A stretch of 6,431 bases of DNA from Gemmatimonadota bacterium (GCA_003221825.1 QHUE01000078.1:1-6431); one strand, 5' to 3'. Counted from the stretch's first letter, positions 1 through 5,706 are shown. The notes: generated by a model from the sequence alone, not told the origin. A program made the numbers and translations.

Positions 1-41
1 ATCTTGCGGAGTAGGTTCTCGATGCGGTCGCGTGTCAGCAT
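1..41 (-). CDS. Probable 5' end of an unidentified minus-strand gene (partial)
   Basis: Read on the minus strand, an ATG at 41-39 opens a frame beginning MLTRDRIENLLRK that runs off the left edge without a stop. The peptide looks like an ordinary helical N-terminus. Only 13 codons are visible, so no family can be named. The start lies 2 nt after the inverted heptamer array at 44-79, just as obg starts directly after an inverted array at 3641. That parallel is the main support for the start. The gene would read in the same direction as the Wzi-like gene, 106 nt downstream of its stop, so the two could share a transcript. The frame could be fortuitous. Confidence 0.35.
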   Translation of the reverse strand, partial: MLTRDRIENLLRK

Positions 42-43
42 CT

Positions 44-139
44 GGCGTGCGGCGTGTGGCGTGTTGACGTGCGGCGTACCAATGAAAGCGTCGTACCGCG
101 CGAACTGGCCGTGCAATGCCGCACGCGACACGCCGCACG
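44..139. repeat. Inverted heptamer-repeat element filling a gene junction
   Basis: Tandem 7-mers of GGCGTGC type occupy 44-79 (GGCGTGC, GGCGTGT, GGCGTGT, an 8-nt variant, GGCGTAC). The opposite orientation occupies 119-139 (CCGCACG, CGACACG, CCGCACG). Positions 46-63 can pair with 139-122 at 17 of 18 bases, around a core of about 40 nt. On the minus strand the order is: Wzi-like stop codon (ends 148), 8 nt, forward array, core, inverted array, 2 nt, ATG of the next gene. The element therefore fills the spacer almost completely. I see no poly-U tract, so a rho-independent terminator is unlikely, although the hairpin could form in RNA or as a cruciform. Confidence 0.7.
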
Positions 140-147
140 TTCAGCTC

Positions 148-1629
148 TCAAGGTATCCGTCCTTCCTTTTTGGTCCGCCATTGTAGTGCAATAGTTCCCA
201 CCCACCGCGTCTGCTCCGGCCCGTTCGTGATCAGGTGTACGCCGCCGTCGCCCGACAGGACCCAGCGCCCCCGCGCCACGCGTCCCGCGAGCGCGAGCCG
301 CAGCGTACGCGTCACGGTACCTGCGAACAGCGTCGGCGTCGAGTCGTACTGCGCCACCGTCGGGTAGGGCAGCCGGAAATCGGCCTGGCTCTGACGTAAC
401 ACGGTGACTTCCGGTTCGAGTAGCACGCCCCCCCCAGGGCCCGCGATCATGCTGCCACGCAGCGTGAGCTGATCGTAGCCGGAGAAGTTGCGGCCCAGCC
501 CGACGCCGCGCCGCATGACGGCTTCAGCCGGATTGGGTGTGCGATAGGTGAGGTTGGCGACCTGCGTGTAGAACGCCGTCCAGCCGAATCGCGCGAGGCC
601 GCCCTGCGCGCCGATGGTGAACCCGTAGGATGGCGGCTCCTTGTCGCCCGCGTTGCTGCGATCGACCTGGATGTCGTCGAGCAGCAGCGAGCCGAAGATT
701 TGTGTGCGCTGGATGCGCGTCGTGACATCGAAGCCCAACAGATTGTTCGCCTGCGATCCCTGGTCGTACTGCTGCAGGATGCCGAGCGTGAAGATGTTGG
801 CGAACCACGGCTCGAGCTGGCGATCGGGACCCGCGACGATCGTGCCTTCCCACAGCGAGAACGTCGTGCTCCCGGGCGGGTGGACCGTGAAGCGATGGGC
901 GATGAAGTAGCGGTGATTCGGGGTGCCGCTCGTGTCCGGCAGGTCGTCGAGCTGGGTGATCAGTCCTTCGAGATACACGCCGTCGGTGCCGATCCGCACG
1001 TCGAAGTGATCGTAGCTGTAGGGACTGGGCGACACGAGCAGCCCGTCGGTGATGCGCGGTCCCCAGTTGCGATCGACGCTGCCGAAGAACAGCTCGCCGA
1101 AGCGCCACTGCGCGCTGACGTACGCTTCGGCGGCGCGGCCGCCGATCACGCGGTCTTTCTTGCCGAGATAATCGGGATCCCATTTGAGCCGCGTGTCGAA
1201 GTAGGGATGCGAGACCAGGACGGCGGGACCGAAGTACAGCGTGAGCGCGGCGCTGCCGGAGTATGTGGCGTGGCCCGGGCCCGCTTCGCGCAACGGATCG
1301 CGGCGCGCGTGCGTGCTCGCCCGGGTCGCGGCGTCGAGGTCGATGCGCGAGGATGGGCCGCGCTCCTGGCGCGTCAGCTCGGAGCGGATCTGCTGGACCA
1401 CGGCCCACTCGGCGCGGGTGACGGCGGTGCTGTCCACCGCCGCGAGCGCGCGCACGACTTGCTCGACCTTGAACGGCCGGCTGAGCGGCGACGGGTCGGC
1501 CATGCGGCCTGACGCAATCAAGTGTTCGATAAAAGGGGTGGACCAGTGGCTCAACGGCACGTAGGGCGAGGCCTCCTGCGCGGCGGCGCCGACCGGGAGC
1601 AGAAGCACCAGGAAAAGGGCGGTGCGCAT
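148..1629 (-). CDS. Wzi-like outer-membrane beta-barrel protein (capsule assembly Wzi family)
   Basis: The product is 493 residues. It opens with a clear Sec signal peptide (MRTALFLVLLLPVGAAAQ, cleavage expected near residues 17-18), so the mature protein should be exported. An N-terminal region of about 100 residues follows (YVPLSHWSTPFIEHLIASGR, helical), then a long series of alternating aromatic and polar segments typical of an outer-membrane barrel. The stretch VDRNWGPRITDGLLVSPSP followed by a variable loop matches the WGP-centred signature I associate with Wzi-type proteins (PF14052). Escherichia coli Wzi is an outer-membrane lectin that anchors K-type capsule. In this phylum the ligand is unknown, so only barrel plus Wzi-like is claimed. 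The open frame extends upstream to 2103, but that extension crosses repeats and the asparaginase gene; the signal peptide fixes the start at 1629. There is no Shine-Dalgarno, but a TATATT box lies 9 nt upstream. A run of eight G on the coding strand at residues 399-401 (435-428) could slip. Confidence 0.8.
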   Translation of the reverse strand: MRTALFLVLLLPVGAAAQEASPYVPLSHWSTPFIEHLIASGRMADPSPLSRPFKVEQVVRALAAVDSTAVTRAEWAVVQQIRSELTRQERGPSSRIDLDAATRASTHARRDPLREAGPGHATYSGSAALTLYFGPAVLVSHPYFDTRLKWDPDYLGKKDRVIGGRAAEAYVSAQWRFGELFFGSVDRNWGPRITDGLLVSPSPYSYDHFDVRIGTDGVYLEGLITQLDDLPDTSGTPNHRYFIAHRFTVHPPGSTTFSLWEGTIVAGPDRQLEPWFANIFTLGILQQYDQGSQANNLLGFDVTTRIQRTQIFGSLLLDDIQVDRSNAGDKEPPSYGFTIGAQGGLARFGWTAFYTQVANLTYRTPNPAEAVMRRGVGLGRNFSGYDQLTLRGSMIAGPGGGVLLEPEVTVLRQSQADFRLPYPTVAQYDSTPTLFAGTVTRTLRLALAGRVARGRWVLSGDGGVHLITNGPEQTRWVGTIALQWRTKKEGRIP

Positions 1630-1637
1630 GGCGGGAC

Positions 1638-1643
1638 AATATA
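1638..1643 (-). promoter_or_regulatory. Possible -10 box for the Wzi-like gene
   Basis: On the minus strand TATATT ends 8 nt before the ATG at 1629. Transcription would start within 1 to 2 nt of the start codon, giving a leaderless or nearly leaderless mRNA. That agrees with the absence of a Shine-Dalgarno. The matching -35 position falls inside the heptamer array at 1651-1673 and shows no consensus hexamer. This is the only AT-rich hexamer in the neighbourhood. Assignment is by inspection only. Confidence 0.4.
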
Positions 1644-1650
1644 AGAACGC

Positions 1651-1733
1651 GCGGCGTGGGGCGTGGGGCGTAGCAATGCCAGGTCGTGTCGCCGGACGAC
1701 CCCCATTACATTCCGCACGCCCCACGCCGCACG
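1651..1733. repeat. Inverted heptamer-repeat element between divergent genes
   Basis: The left arm holds GGCGTGG, GGCGTGG and GGCGTAG (1653-1673). The right arm holds CCGCACG, CCCCACG and CCGCACG (1713-1733), entered through ATTCCGC (1710-1716), so both main repeat families occur in one array. Positions 1651-1665 and 1716-1730 form a perfect 15-bp inverted repeat. Inside the 50-nt loop GGTCGT (1682-1687) can pair with ACGACC (1696-1701), a nested hairpin. The element occupies most of the 133-nt divergent spacer between the Wzi-like gene and the asparaginase gene. It overlies the expected -35 region of the former. Confidence 0.7.
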
Positions 1734-1750
1734 CAAAGTCTCGGCGGGCA

Positions 1751-1758
1751 AAAGGAGG
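1751..1758 (+). promoter_or_regulatory. Shine-Dalgarno that fixes the asparaginase TTG start
   Basis: AAAGGAGG, a near-perfect anti-16S match, ends 4 nt before TTG at 1763. No ATG or GTG lies at a usable distance in the frame that encodes the asparaginase N-terminus. It is the strongest ribosome-binding site in the window; the other starts here have weak or no such signal. Confidence 0.7.
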
Positions 1759-1762
1759 CCGG

Positions 1763-2532
1763 TTGTTCGTCGAGTCATTTCGGGGAACGCATCTCGAGTC
1801 CCGCCACACCGTCCATGTCGCCGTCGTGGATGCCAGTGGGAAGCTGGTTGCCCAGGCCGGCGATCCCGCGTATACGACGTTCTGGCGCTCCGCCGCCAAA
1901 CCGTTCCAGGCTGTGCCGCTGCTGGAAGACGGTGTCGCCGAGCGATTCGGGCTCACGCGGCAGGACCTGGCGCTCGCGTGCGCGTCGCATTCGAGCGAGC
2001 CCGCGCAGGTCGCGCTGGTGCGCGAGTTCCTGCAGCGCATCGGCTGCACGGAGCGCGACCTGATGTGCGGGCCGCACCGGCCCCTGTCCGACGCCGTCGC
2101 CAAGGACTACGAGACGCGCGGCGTACGATTGACGGCCGTCTACTCGAATTGCTCGGGGAAGCACACCGGCATGCTGGCGCTCGCCAAACACCACGGCTGG
2201 CCGACGGAGTTCTATGCGCGCGGCGAGCATCCGGTGCGTTGATCGCCGGGGAAGGCAGACCGTGTACGGAAATGATGCGTGCCCATCCGGGGCGCGTGGT
2301 CGCGAAGGTCGGTGCTGAGGGCGTCTATAGCGCAGCGCTGATTCGCGAGAGCCTCGGCGTGGCGCTCAAAGTCGAGGACGGCCACAGCCTCGCCTCGGCG
2401 CTCGCGATCGCGGCCGTGCTCGCCGAGCTGGGCCTCAAGCCGCAACCGGCCGGGCTGCTCAAGAAGCCGATCACGAACTCGCGGGGAGAGACGGTAGGAG
2501 AAATGCGGGTAAATGGGGGGCTTACGAAATGA
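1763..2532 (+). pseudogene. L-asparaginase (class 3, ReAV type), internal deletion and frameshift
   Basis: The family (PF06089; R. etli ReAV) hydrolyses L-asparagine to aspartate and ammonia in the cytoplasm. The 5' part (1763-2242) encodes about 159 residues with RSAAKPFQ, CASHSSEP and SNCSGKH, then hits TGA at 2240. The next frame continues with LIAGEGRPCTEMM and AKVGAEGVY to a stop at 2530-2532. If the first serine is set to ReAV Ser48 (recalled numbering), Lys51, Ser80, Cys135 and Lys138 fall at the expected places without gaps, and the downstream Cys and Lys are 14 apart, as are Cys249 and Lys263. About 75 residues between HPV and ALIAG are missing, including the Asp187 and Cys189 motif (DGC) that contributes to the metal site. 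The junction looks like a microhomology deletion between two CATCCGG-like sites encoding HP. With both a frameshift and a lost active-site segment it should be inactive. An assembly collapse in otherwise intact DNA would look the same. A strong Shine-Dalgarno supports the TTG start. Confidence 0.8.
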
Positions 2533-2534
2533 AA

Positions 2535-2569
2535 CGATTGCGGAATGCGGAATGCGGAATGTTAAGGTG
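2535..2569 (+). repeat. GGAATGC heptamer array at asparaginase / CMD-family junction
   Basis: Units are CGATTGC (2535-2541), GGAATGC (2542-2548), GGAATGC (2549-2555), GGAATGT (2556-2562) and a decayed TAAGGTG. The array begins 2 nt after the TGA that ends the asparaginase remnant and runs into the start region of the next gene. Three ATGs at 2545, 2552 and 2559 fall in three different frames because the unit is 7 nt. No inverted partner is evident close by. Confidence 0.8.
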
Positions 2570-3208
2570 AGCGTCGAGAAGCCCACTGGCCTCGATCCGC
2601 AGACGCTCGCGCTGGTGCGCCTTGCCGCGGCGACGGCGACGGGCGATGAGACAAAGCTGCGCGACCGCATGGTTGCCGCGCGGGCGGTGCATGTGCCGCC
2701 GCCGTGGGTCGACGAGCTGCTGCTCCAGAGCTTCCTCAATGTCGGCTATCCGCTCGCGCTGGTCGCGTTCGGTGTGTGGCGCAGCGTCGCGGGGCCGGTG
2801 CTGGAGAGCGAAAAAGGCGAGTCGATTGCGCATCCCGAGTGGGAGCGCTGGACCAAGCGGGGCGTCGAGGCATGCGCCGAGGTGTACGGGCGCACGTTTC
2901 ACAAGCTGATGCTGAATTTGCGGGCGCTGCATCCGGCCGTTGAACCGTTGGTGGTCGTGGATGCTTATGGAAAGATCTTGGGAAGGCCGGGGCTGGACTC
3001 AAAAAGACGCGAGCTCTGCACGTTAGCTGCCATTGCTATGCAGAATGCGCCGAGGCAGTTGCATGCGCATTTCAGGGGCGCGTTGAATACTGGCTCGACT
3101 CAGGATGATGTCGATGAAGTCCTCGCGATCATCGAAGCCGACTTGCCGGCGGATCGAGCCCTTGGTGTTTGGGAGCTTTGGGCGGATGTGCGCGGAAGGA
3201 ATCTGTAA
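2552..3208 (+). CDS. Carboxymuconolactone decarboxylase family (AhpD-like fold) protein
   Basis: The predicted product is 218 residues, all-helical. The C-terminal half carries GRPGLDSKRRELC (Cys156), then APRQLHAHFRGALNTG with His171 and His173, followed by an acidic helix. This is the signature of the CMD/AhpD-like superfamily. Only one cysteine lies at the catalytic position, so the CxxC peroxidase mechanism of true AhpD is not supported. Members are cytoplasmic oligomers; the substrate here is unknown. The start is uncertain. ATG 2552 and the alternative GTG 2567 lie in or at the edge of a heptamer array, ATG 2513 lies within the asparaginase remnant, and none has a good Shine-Dalgarno. 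Residues before SVEKPTGLDPQ are repeat-derived and probably not ancestral. Its TAA stop is part of the next heptamer array. Third-position GC falls from about 86% in the first half to about 62% near the end. Confidence 0.75.
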   Translation: MRNVKVSVEKPTGLDPQTLALVRLAAATATGDETKLRDRMVAARAVHVPPPWVDELLLQSFLNVGYPLALVAFGVWRSVAGPVLESEKGESIAHPEWERWTKRGVEACAEVYGRTFHKLMLNLRALHPAVEPLVVVDAYGKILGRPGLDSKRRELCTLAAIAMQNAPRQLHAHFRGALNTGSTQDDVDEVLAIIEADLPADRALGVWELWADVRGRNL

Positions 3209-3641
3209 TGCGTAATGCGAAAGTCGAAATGCGAAATATCCCGGCGGGCTCGTGCCGCAATTCGACCTGAAGAACCGTACGAAAGCATTCGCGCTCGCGG
3301 TAGTTGCCCTGGTTGAGGAACTACCTCGTGGCCGAAGCGCGAATTCGATTGGAAATCAGCTGCTCCGCGCGGGGACCTCAGTCGGCGCGAACTATCGTGC
3401 TGCCTGCCACGCGAGATCTAGGCGAGAGTTCATTGCCAAGCTTGGTATCGTGGAAGAGGAAGCAGATGAGTCGCAGTTTTGGATGGACTTGATCATCGCT
3501 CGCGGCTGGGCGGAGACCGAACGGGTGACAAAGTTGCGAGACGAAGCGCGGCAGCTCGTTTCGATCATCGTGACTTCGATTAGAACGGCGCGCCGAACTC
3601 CCCGTGCAATTTCGCATTCCACATTTCGTGTTTCGCATTAG
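3205..3641 (+). mobile_element. Putative heptamer-bounded element carrying a four-helix-bundle gene
   Basis: Two arrays of five heptamers face each other. The left arm, 3205-3239, is GTAATGC, GTAATGC, GAAAGTC, GAAATGC, GAAATAT. The right arm, 3607-3641, read on the minus strand, is CTAATGC, GAAACAC, GAAATGT, GGAATGC, GAAATTG. The arms agree at 25 of 35 positions unit for unit and could form a long stem in the transcript. Between them lies one gene of the 23S-intervening-sequence protein family. The left arm contains the stop codon of the CMD-family gene and the right arm ends at the base before the obg ATG, so the unit fits exactly into the junction. No transposase and no clear target duplication are visible. 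Mobility is inferred from the layout, not shown. Confidence 0.45.
3252..3641 (+). CDS. Four-helix-bundle protein (23S rRNA intervening-sequence protein family)
   Basis: The product is 129 residues, close to the usual 115-130. The diagnostic stretch is GTSVGANYRAACHARSRREF (residues 41-60) followed by IAKLGIVEEEADESQFWMDL (61-80), characteristic of PF05635 / TIGR02436. Family members form pentameric four-helix bundles and are found as ORFs inside 23S rRNA intervening sequences, and widely elsewhere. Their biochemical role is not established; the related Avd protein works with diversity-generating reverse transcriptases. No reverse transcriptase is present here. The GTG start at 3252 matches the family N-terminus (MPQFDLKNRT); upstream ATGs in the array are in other frames. 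The last 15 or so residues (TPRAISHSTFRVSH) are encoded by the right-hand heptamer array and are probably not part of the fold. TAG abuts the obg ATG, so translation may be coupled. Third-position GC is about 60% in the first 50 codons, lower than most of the neighbouring genes. Confidence 0.85.
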   Translation: MPQFDLKNRTKAFALAVVALVEELPRGRSANSIGNQLLRAGTSVGANYRAACHARSRREFIAKLGIVEEEADESQFWMDLIIARGWAETERVTKLRDEARQLVSIIVTSIRTARRTPRAISHSTFRVSH

Positions 3642-4619
3642 ATGTTCATTGATCGGGTCGTCATTCAAGTTGCCGCCGGCACCGGAGGTTCGGGGGCATC
3701 CTCATTCCGAAGAGAGAAATTTGTCCCAAAGGGCGGACCGGATGGTGGTGATGGTGGAGTAGGTGGAAGCGTGTTCGTAAGAGTCGACCCTAACCTCGCG
3801 ACCCTTCTCGACTATCGCTACCACACGCATTGGCGCGCGGAGCGAGGGCAGCACGGGAAGGGAAAGAACATGAGTGGGAAATCGGCGGAGGATGTTTATT
3901 TGCCGGTTCCTGCGGGGACCGAAGTGCGCGACGCGGACACCGGCGAAATCCTCGGCGAGATGATCGCCTCCGATCAGACATTGCTCGTCGCCAAGGGCGG
4001 GCGCGGCGGCCGAGGCAATCAGCACTTCGCCACGCCCACGCATCAGTCACCGCGCGAGTGGGAGCCGGGAGAGGAAGGCGAGGAGCGGCGGCTCGAGCTG
4101 GTCCTCAAGCTGATCGCCGACGTCGGCTTGCTCGGCGAGCCCAACGCCGGCAAGAGCACGCTGCTCTCGGTGATCTCGGCGGCGCGCCCCAAGATCGCCG
4201 ACTATCCGTTCACGACGCTCGAGCCGCACCTCGGGGTCGTCGGGCTGTCGGACAACCGTTCGTTCATCGTCGCCGACATCCCCGGCATCATCGAAGGGGC
4301 GCACGAAGGGAAGGGGCTCGGGCTGCGCTTTCTGCAGCACGTCGAGCGCACCCGCATTCTCGCCGTGCTCGTCCCGCTGGACAGCCCGGACCCACAGGCG
4401 ACGTACGACTTGCTGCGCCGAGAAGCGGCGTCGTACTCGAAAGCGCTTGCCTCAAAGCCGCACGTGGTCGTCCTCACGAAATCCGATTTGGCAACGCCGC
4501 ACGCCGCACGCCCCACGTTGCGTACGCAGGCCGGCGCCCCAGTGGTCACGATTTCCGCCGTTGCTCGTCAGGGAATACCAGAGCTCCTCGAAGTCTTATG
4601 GAAAACAGTGAAGTCGTAG
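3642..4619 (+). CDS. obg: GTPase Obg (ObgE/CgtA)
   Basis: The product is 325 residues, with the N-terminal glycine-rich Obg domain (KGGPDGGDGGVGG, near residues 30-42) and a G domain. G-motifs are G1 GEPNAGKST (165-173), G2 in DYPFTT, G3 DIPG (212-215), G4 TKSD (279-282) and G5 ISA (304-306). There is no C-terminal OCT extension. Obg is an essential ribosome-associated GTPase in large-subunit assembly and the stringent response. The G4 motif has Thr where most family members have Asn; I believe related bacteria share this variant. Seven residues (286-292, PHAARPT) between G4 and G5 are encoded by three in-frame CCGCACG-type heptamers. The start MFIDRVVIQVAAG fits the family exactly, yet no Shine-Dalgarno precedes it, because the upstream bases belong to the inverted array. 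Third-position GC rises from about 46% (codons 1-50) to 74%, 82% and 98% (151-200), then falls to about 70% over the last 73 codons. Confidence 0.95.
   Translation: MFIDRVVIQVAAGTGGSGASSFRREKFVPKGGPDGGDGGVGGSVFVRVDPNLATLLDYRYHTHWRAERGQHGKGKNMSGKSAEDVYLPVPAGTEVRDADTGEILGEMIASDQTLLVAKGGRGGRGNQHFATPTHQSPREWEPGEEGEERRLELVLKLIADVGLLGEPNAGKSTLLSVISAARPKIADYPFTTLEPHLGVVGLSDNRSFIVADIPGIIEGAHEGKGLGLRFLQHVERTRILAVLVPLDSPDPQATYDLLRREAASYSKALASKPHVVVLTKSDLATPHAARPTLRTQAGAPVVTISAVARQGIPELLEVLWKTVKS
4497..4517 (+). repeat. Three in-frame CCGCACG-type heptamers inside obg
   Basis: The units are CCGCACG, CCGCACG and CCCCACG, 21 nt or exactly seven codons, in the inverted orientation. They lie in the variable linker between the G4 and G5 GTPase motifs, where added residues should be tolerated. 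The array is flanked by GCAACG (4491-4496) and its complement CGTTGC (4516-4521). Confidence 0.75.
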
Positions 4620-5704
4620 CGACGCTTGCGCTGTCGCTCGTGCCGGGGATTGGTCCGCAGCGCCTGCGCCTCATCGTCGCGACATTCGGGAGCGCACAGG
4701 CAGCGCTCGCGGCTCCGCAGGCCAAGCTGCGGACGTTGGACGGCGTCGGCCGCGCGGCGGCGTCAGCCATCACGGCCGCCCGGCCGGAGGACGGCGCCCG
4801 CGTCCTGTCGCAGCTCGCCTCGCTCGGTGCGAGCGTACTGGTCTCGGGTCAGCCCGAGTTTCCGGCGCAGCTCCACGAGATCCCGGACCCGCCGCCGGTG
4901 CTCTACTGCTGGGGCGACACGTCATTGCTCACGCGGCCCGCCATCGCGTTCGTCGGGAGCCGCGATCACACGGCGTATGGAGCCGAAGCAGCACGCATCC
5001 TTGCCACCGCCGTGGCCCAGCGCGCCGTCGTGGTCAGCGGCATGGCACGCGGGATCGATGCCATCGCCCATACCGCGGCGCTCGATGCCGGCGGCCGGTC
5101 GATCGGCGTGCTTGGCAATGGATTCGGCGTCATCTATCCCGCAGCCAATCGGGCGTTGTACGACCGTATGGTCCAATGCGGCCTGCTGGTGACGGAGCAT
5201 CCTCCCGGCGAGCGGCCACACGCGGGATCGTTCCCGCGCCGTAACCGCTTGATCTCCGGTCTCGCCCGGGGGCTCGTGGTGGTCGAAGCCGCGCTCGGCT
5301 CCGGCGCGCTCGTCACCACGGACGCCGCGCTCGAGCAGGGCAGGCCGGTCCTGGCGGTTCCGGGCCCCATCACGAGCCGCACGTCCGTCGGCTGCAACAA
5401 GCTCATTCAACAGGGCGCCAAGTCGGCGCTGTGCGCCGCCGACATCTTCGAAGAGGTCGGCCTGCCGTCCGGCGTGCGCGAGCTTGGCGCCGCGCTCTCC
5501 ACGCCCGCGCCGCGCGTGCCCCCCATCGACCTGAGCGGGCTGCAGTTGACGCTGTGGAGCCGGATGACGACGGAGCCGCAGCATGTGGACGCGCTCGTGG
5601 CCGCAACCCAGACGGGAGCGGCGAACGTGCTTGGTGCGCTGACGGAGCTCGAGCTGCGAGGGTTGGTGCGGCAGGGGCCGGGGATGGTGTTTGGGCTTAC
5701 CTAA
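4598..5704 (+). CDS. dprA: DNA-processing protein DprA
   Basis: The product is 368 residues. An N-terminal helix-hairpin-helix / SAM-like region (LVPGIGPQRL) leads into the Rossmann-fold DNA-binding domain with VGSR (119-122), SGMARGID (147-154), FPRRNRLISG (from 212), GSGALVTTDAALEQGRPV and GCNKLIQQGA. A C-terminal winged-helix-like domain (SRMTTEPQHVDALV to the end) follows. DprA binds incoming single-stranded DNA during natural transformation and loads RecA in the cytoplasm; it is also widespread in species not known to be competent. The ATG at 4598 overlaps the last 22 nt of obg in another frame, implying translational coupling. The open frame runs much further upstream, but that is antisense-free shadow of obg. 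Third-position GC is about 78% in the first 50 codons and 85-90% in the later stretches counted. A heptamer array begins 2 nt after its TAA. Confidence 0.95.
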   Translation: MENSEVVATLALSLVPGIGPQRLRLIVATFGSAQAALAAPQAKLRTLDGVGRAAASAITAARPEDGARVLSQLASLGASVLVSGQPEFPAQLHEIPDPPPVLYCWGDTSLLTRPAIAFVGSRDHTAYGAEAARILATAVAQRAVVVSGMARGIDAIAHTAALDAGGRSIGVLGNGFGVIYPAANRALYDRMVQCGLLVTEHPPGERPHAGSFPRRNRLISGLARGLVVVEAALGSGALVTTDAALEQGRPVLAVPGPITSRTSVGCNKLIQQGAKSALCAADIFEEVGLPSGVRELGAALSTPAPRVPPIDLSGLQLTLWSRMTTEPQHVDALVAATQTGAANVLGALTELELRGLVRQGPGMVFGLT

Positions 5705-5706
5705 AG

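Noticed and set aside
46..139. Rho-independent terminator after the Wzi-like gene
   Set aside because: The hairpin has a loop of nearly 60 nt and no following U-tract; the same structure occurs elsewhere as a repeat element.
700..1512. Long plus-strand open frame of 270 codons opposite the Wzi-like gene
   Set aside because: It has no recognisable domain, a composition typical of antisense reading of GC-rich genes, and no ribosome-binding site.
1630..2103. N-terminal extension of the Wzi-like frame, giving a 651-residue protein
   Set aside because: The extension crosses repeats and is antisense to the asparaginase gene; the true N-terminus is marked by the signal peptide at 1629.
2230..2245. 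Programmed ribosomal frameshift in the asparaginase gene
   Set aside because: No slippery heptamer or obvious stimulatory structure, and a conserved segment of about 75 residues is absent from both frames.
44..3641. CRISPR array
   Set aside because: Repeats are contiguous 7-mers without unique spacers of constant length, and no cas genes are present.
3252..3641. Avd of a diversity-generating retroelement
   Set aside because: The fold is related, but there is no reverse transcriptase or template/variable repeat pair in the window.
3205..3641. Conventional insertion sequence
   Set aside because: No transposase, and no clear target-site duplication outside the arms.
3830..4597. Upstream extension of the dprA frame through obg
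   Set aside because: Arginine-rich low-complexity translation of a GC-rich gene in the wrong frame; the obg product in the other frame is clearly real.
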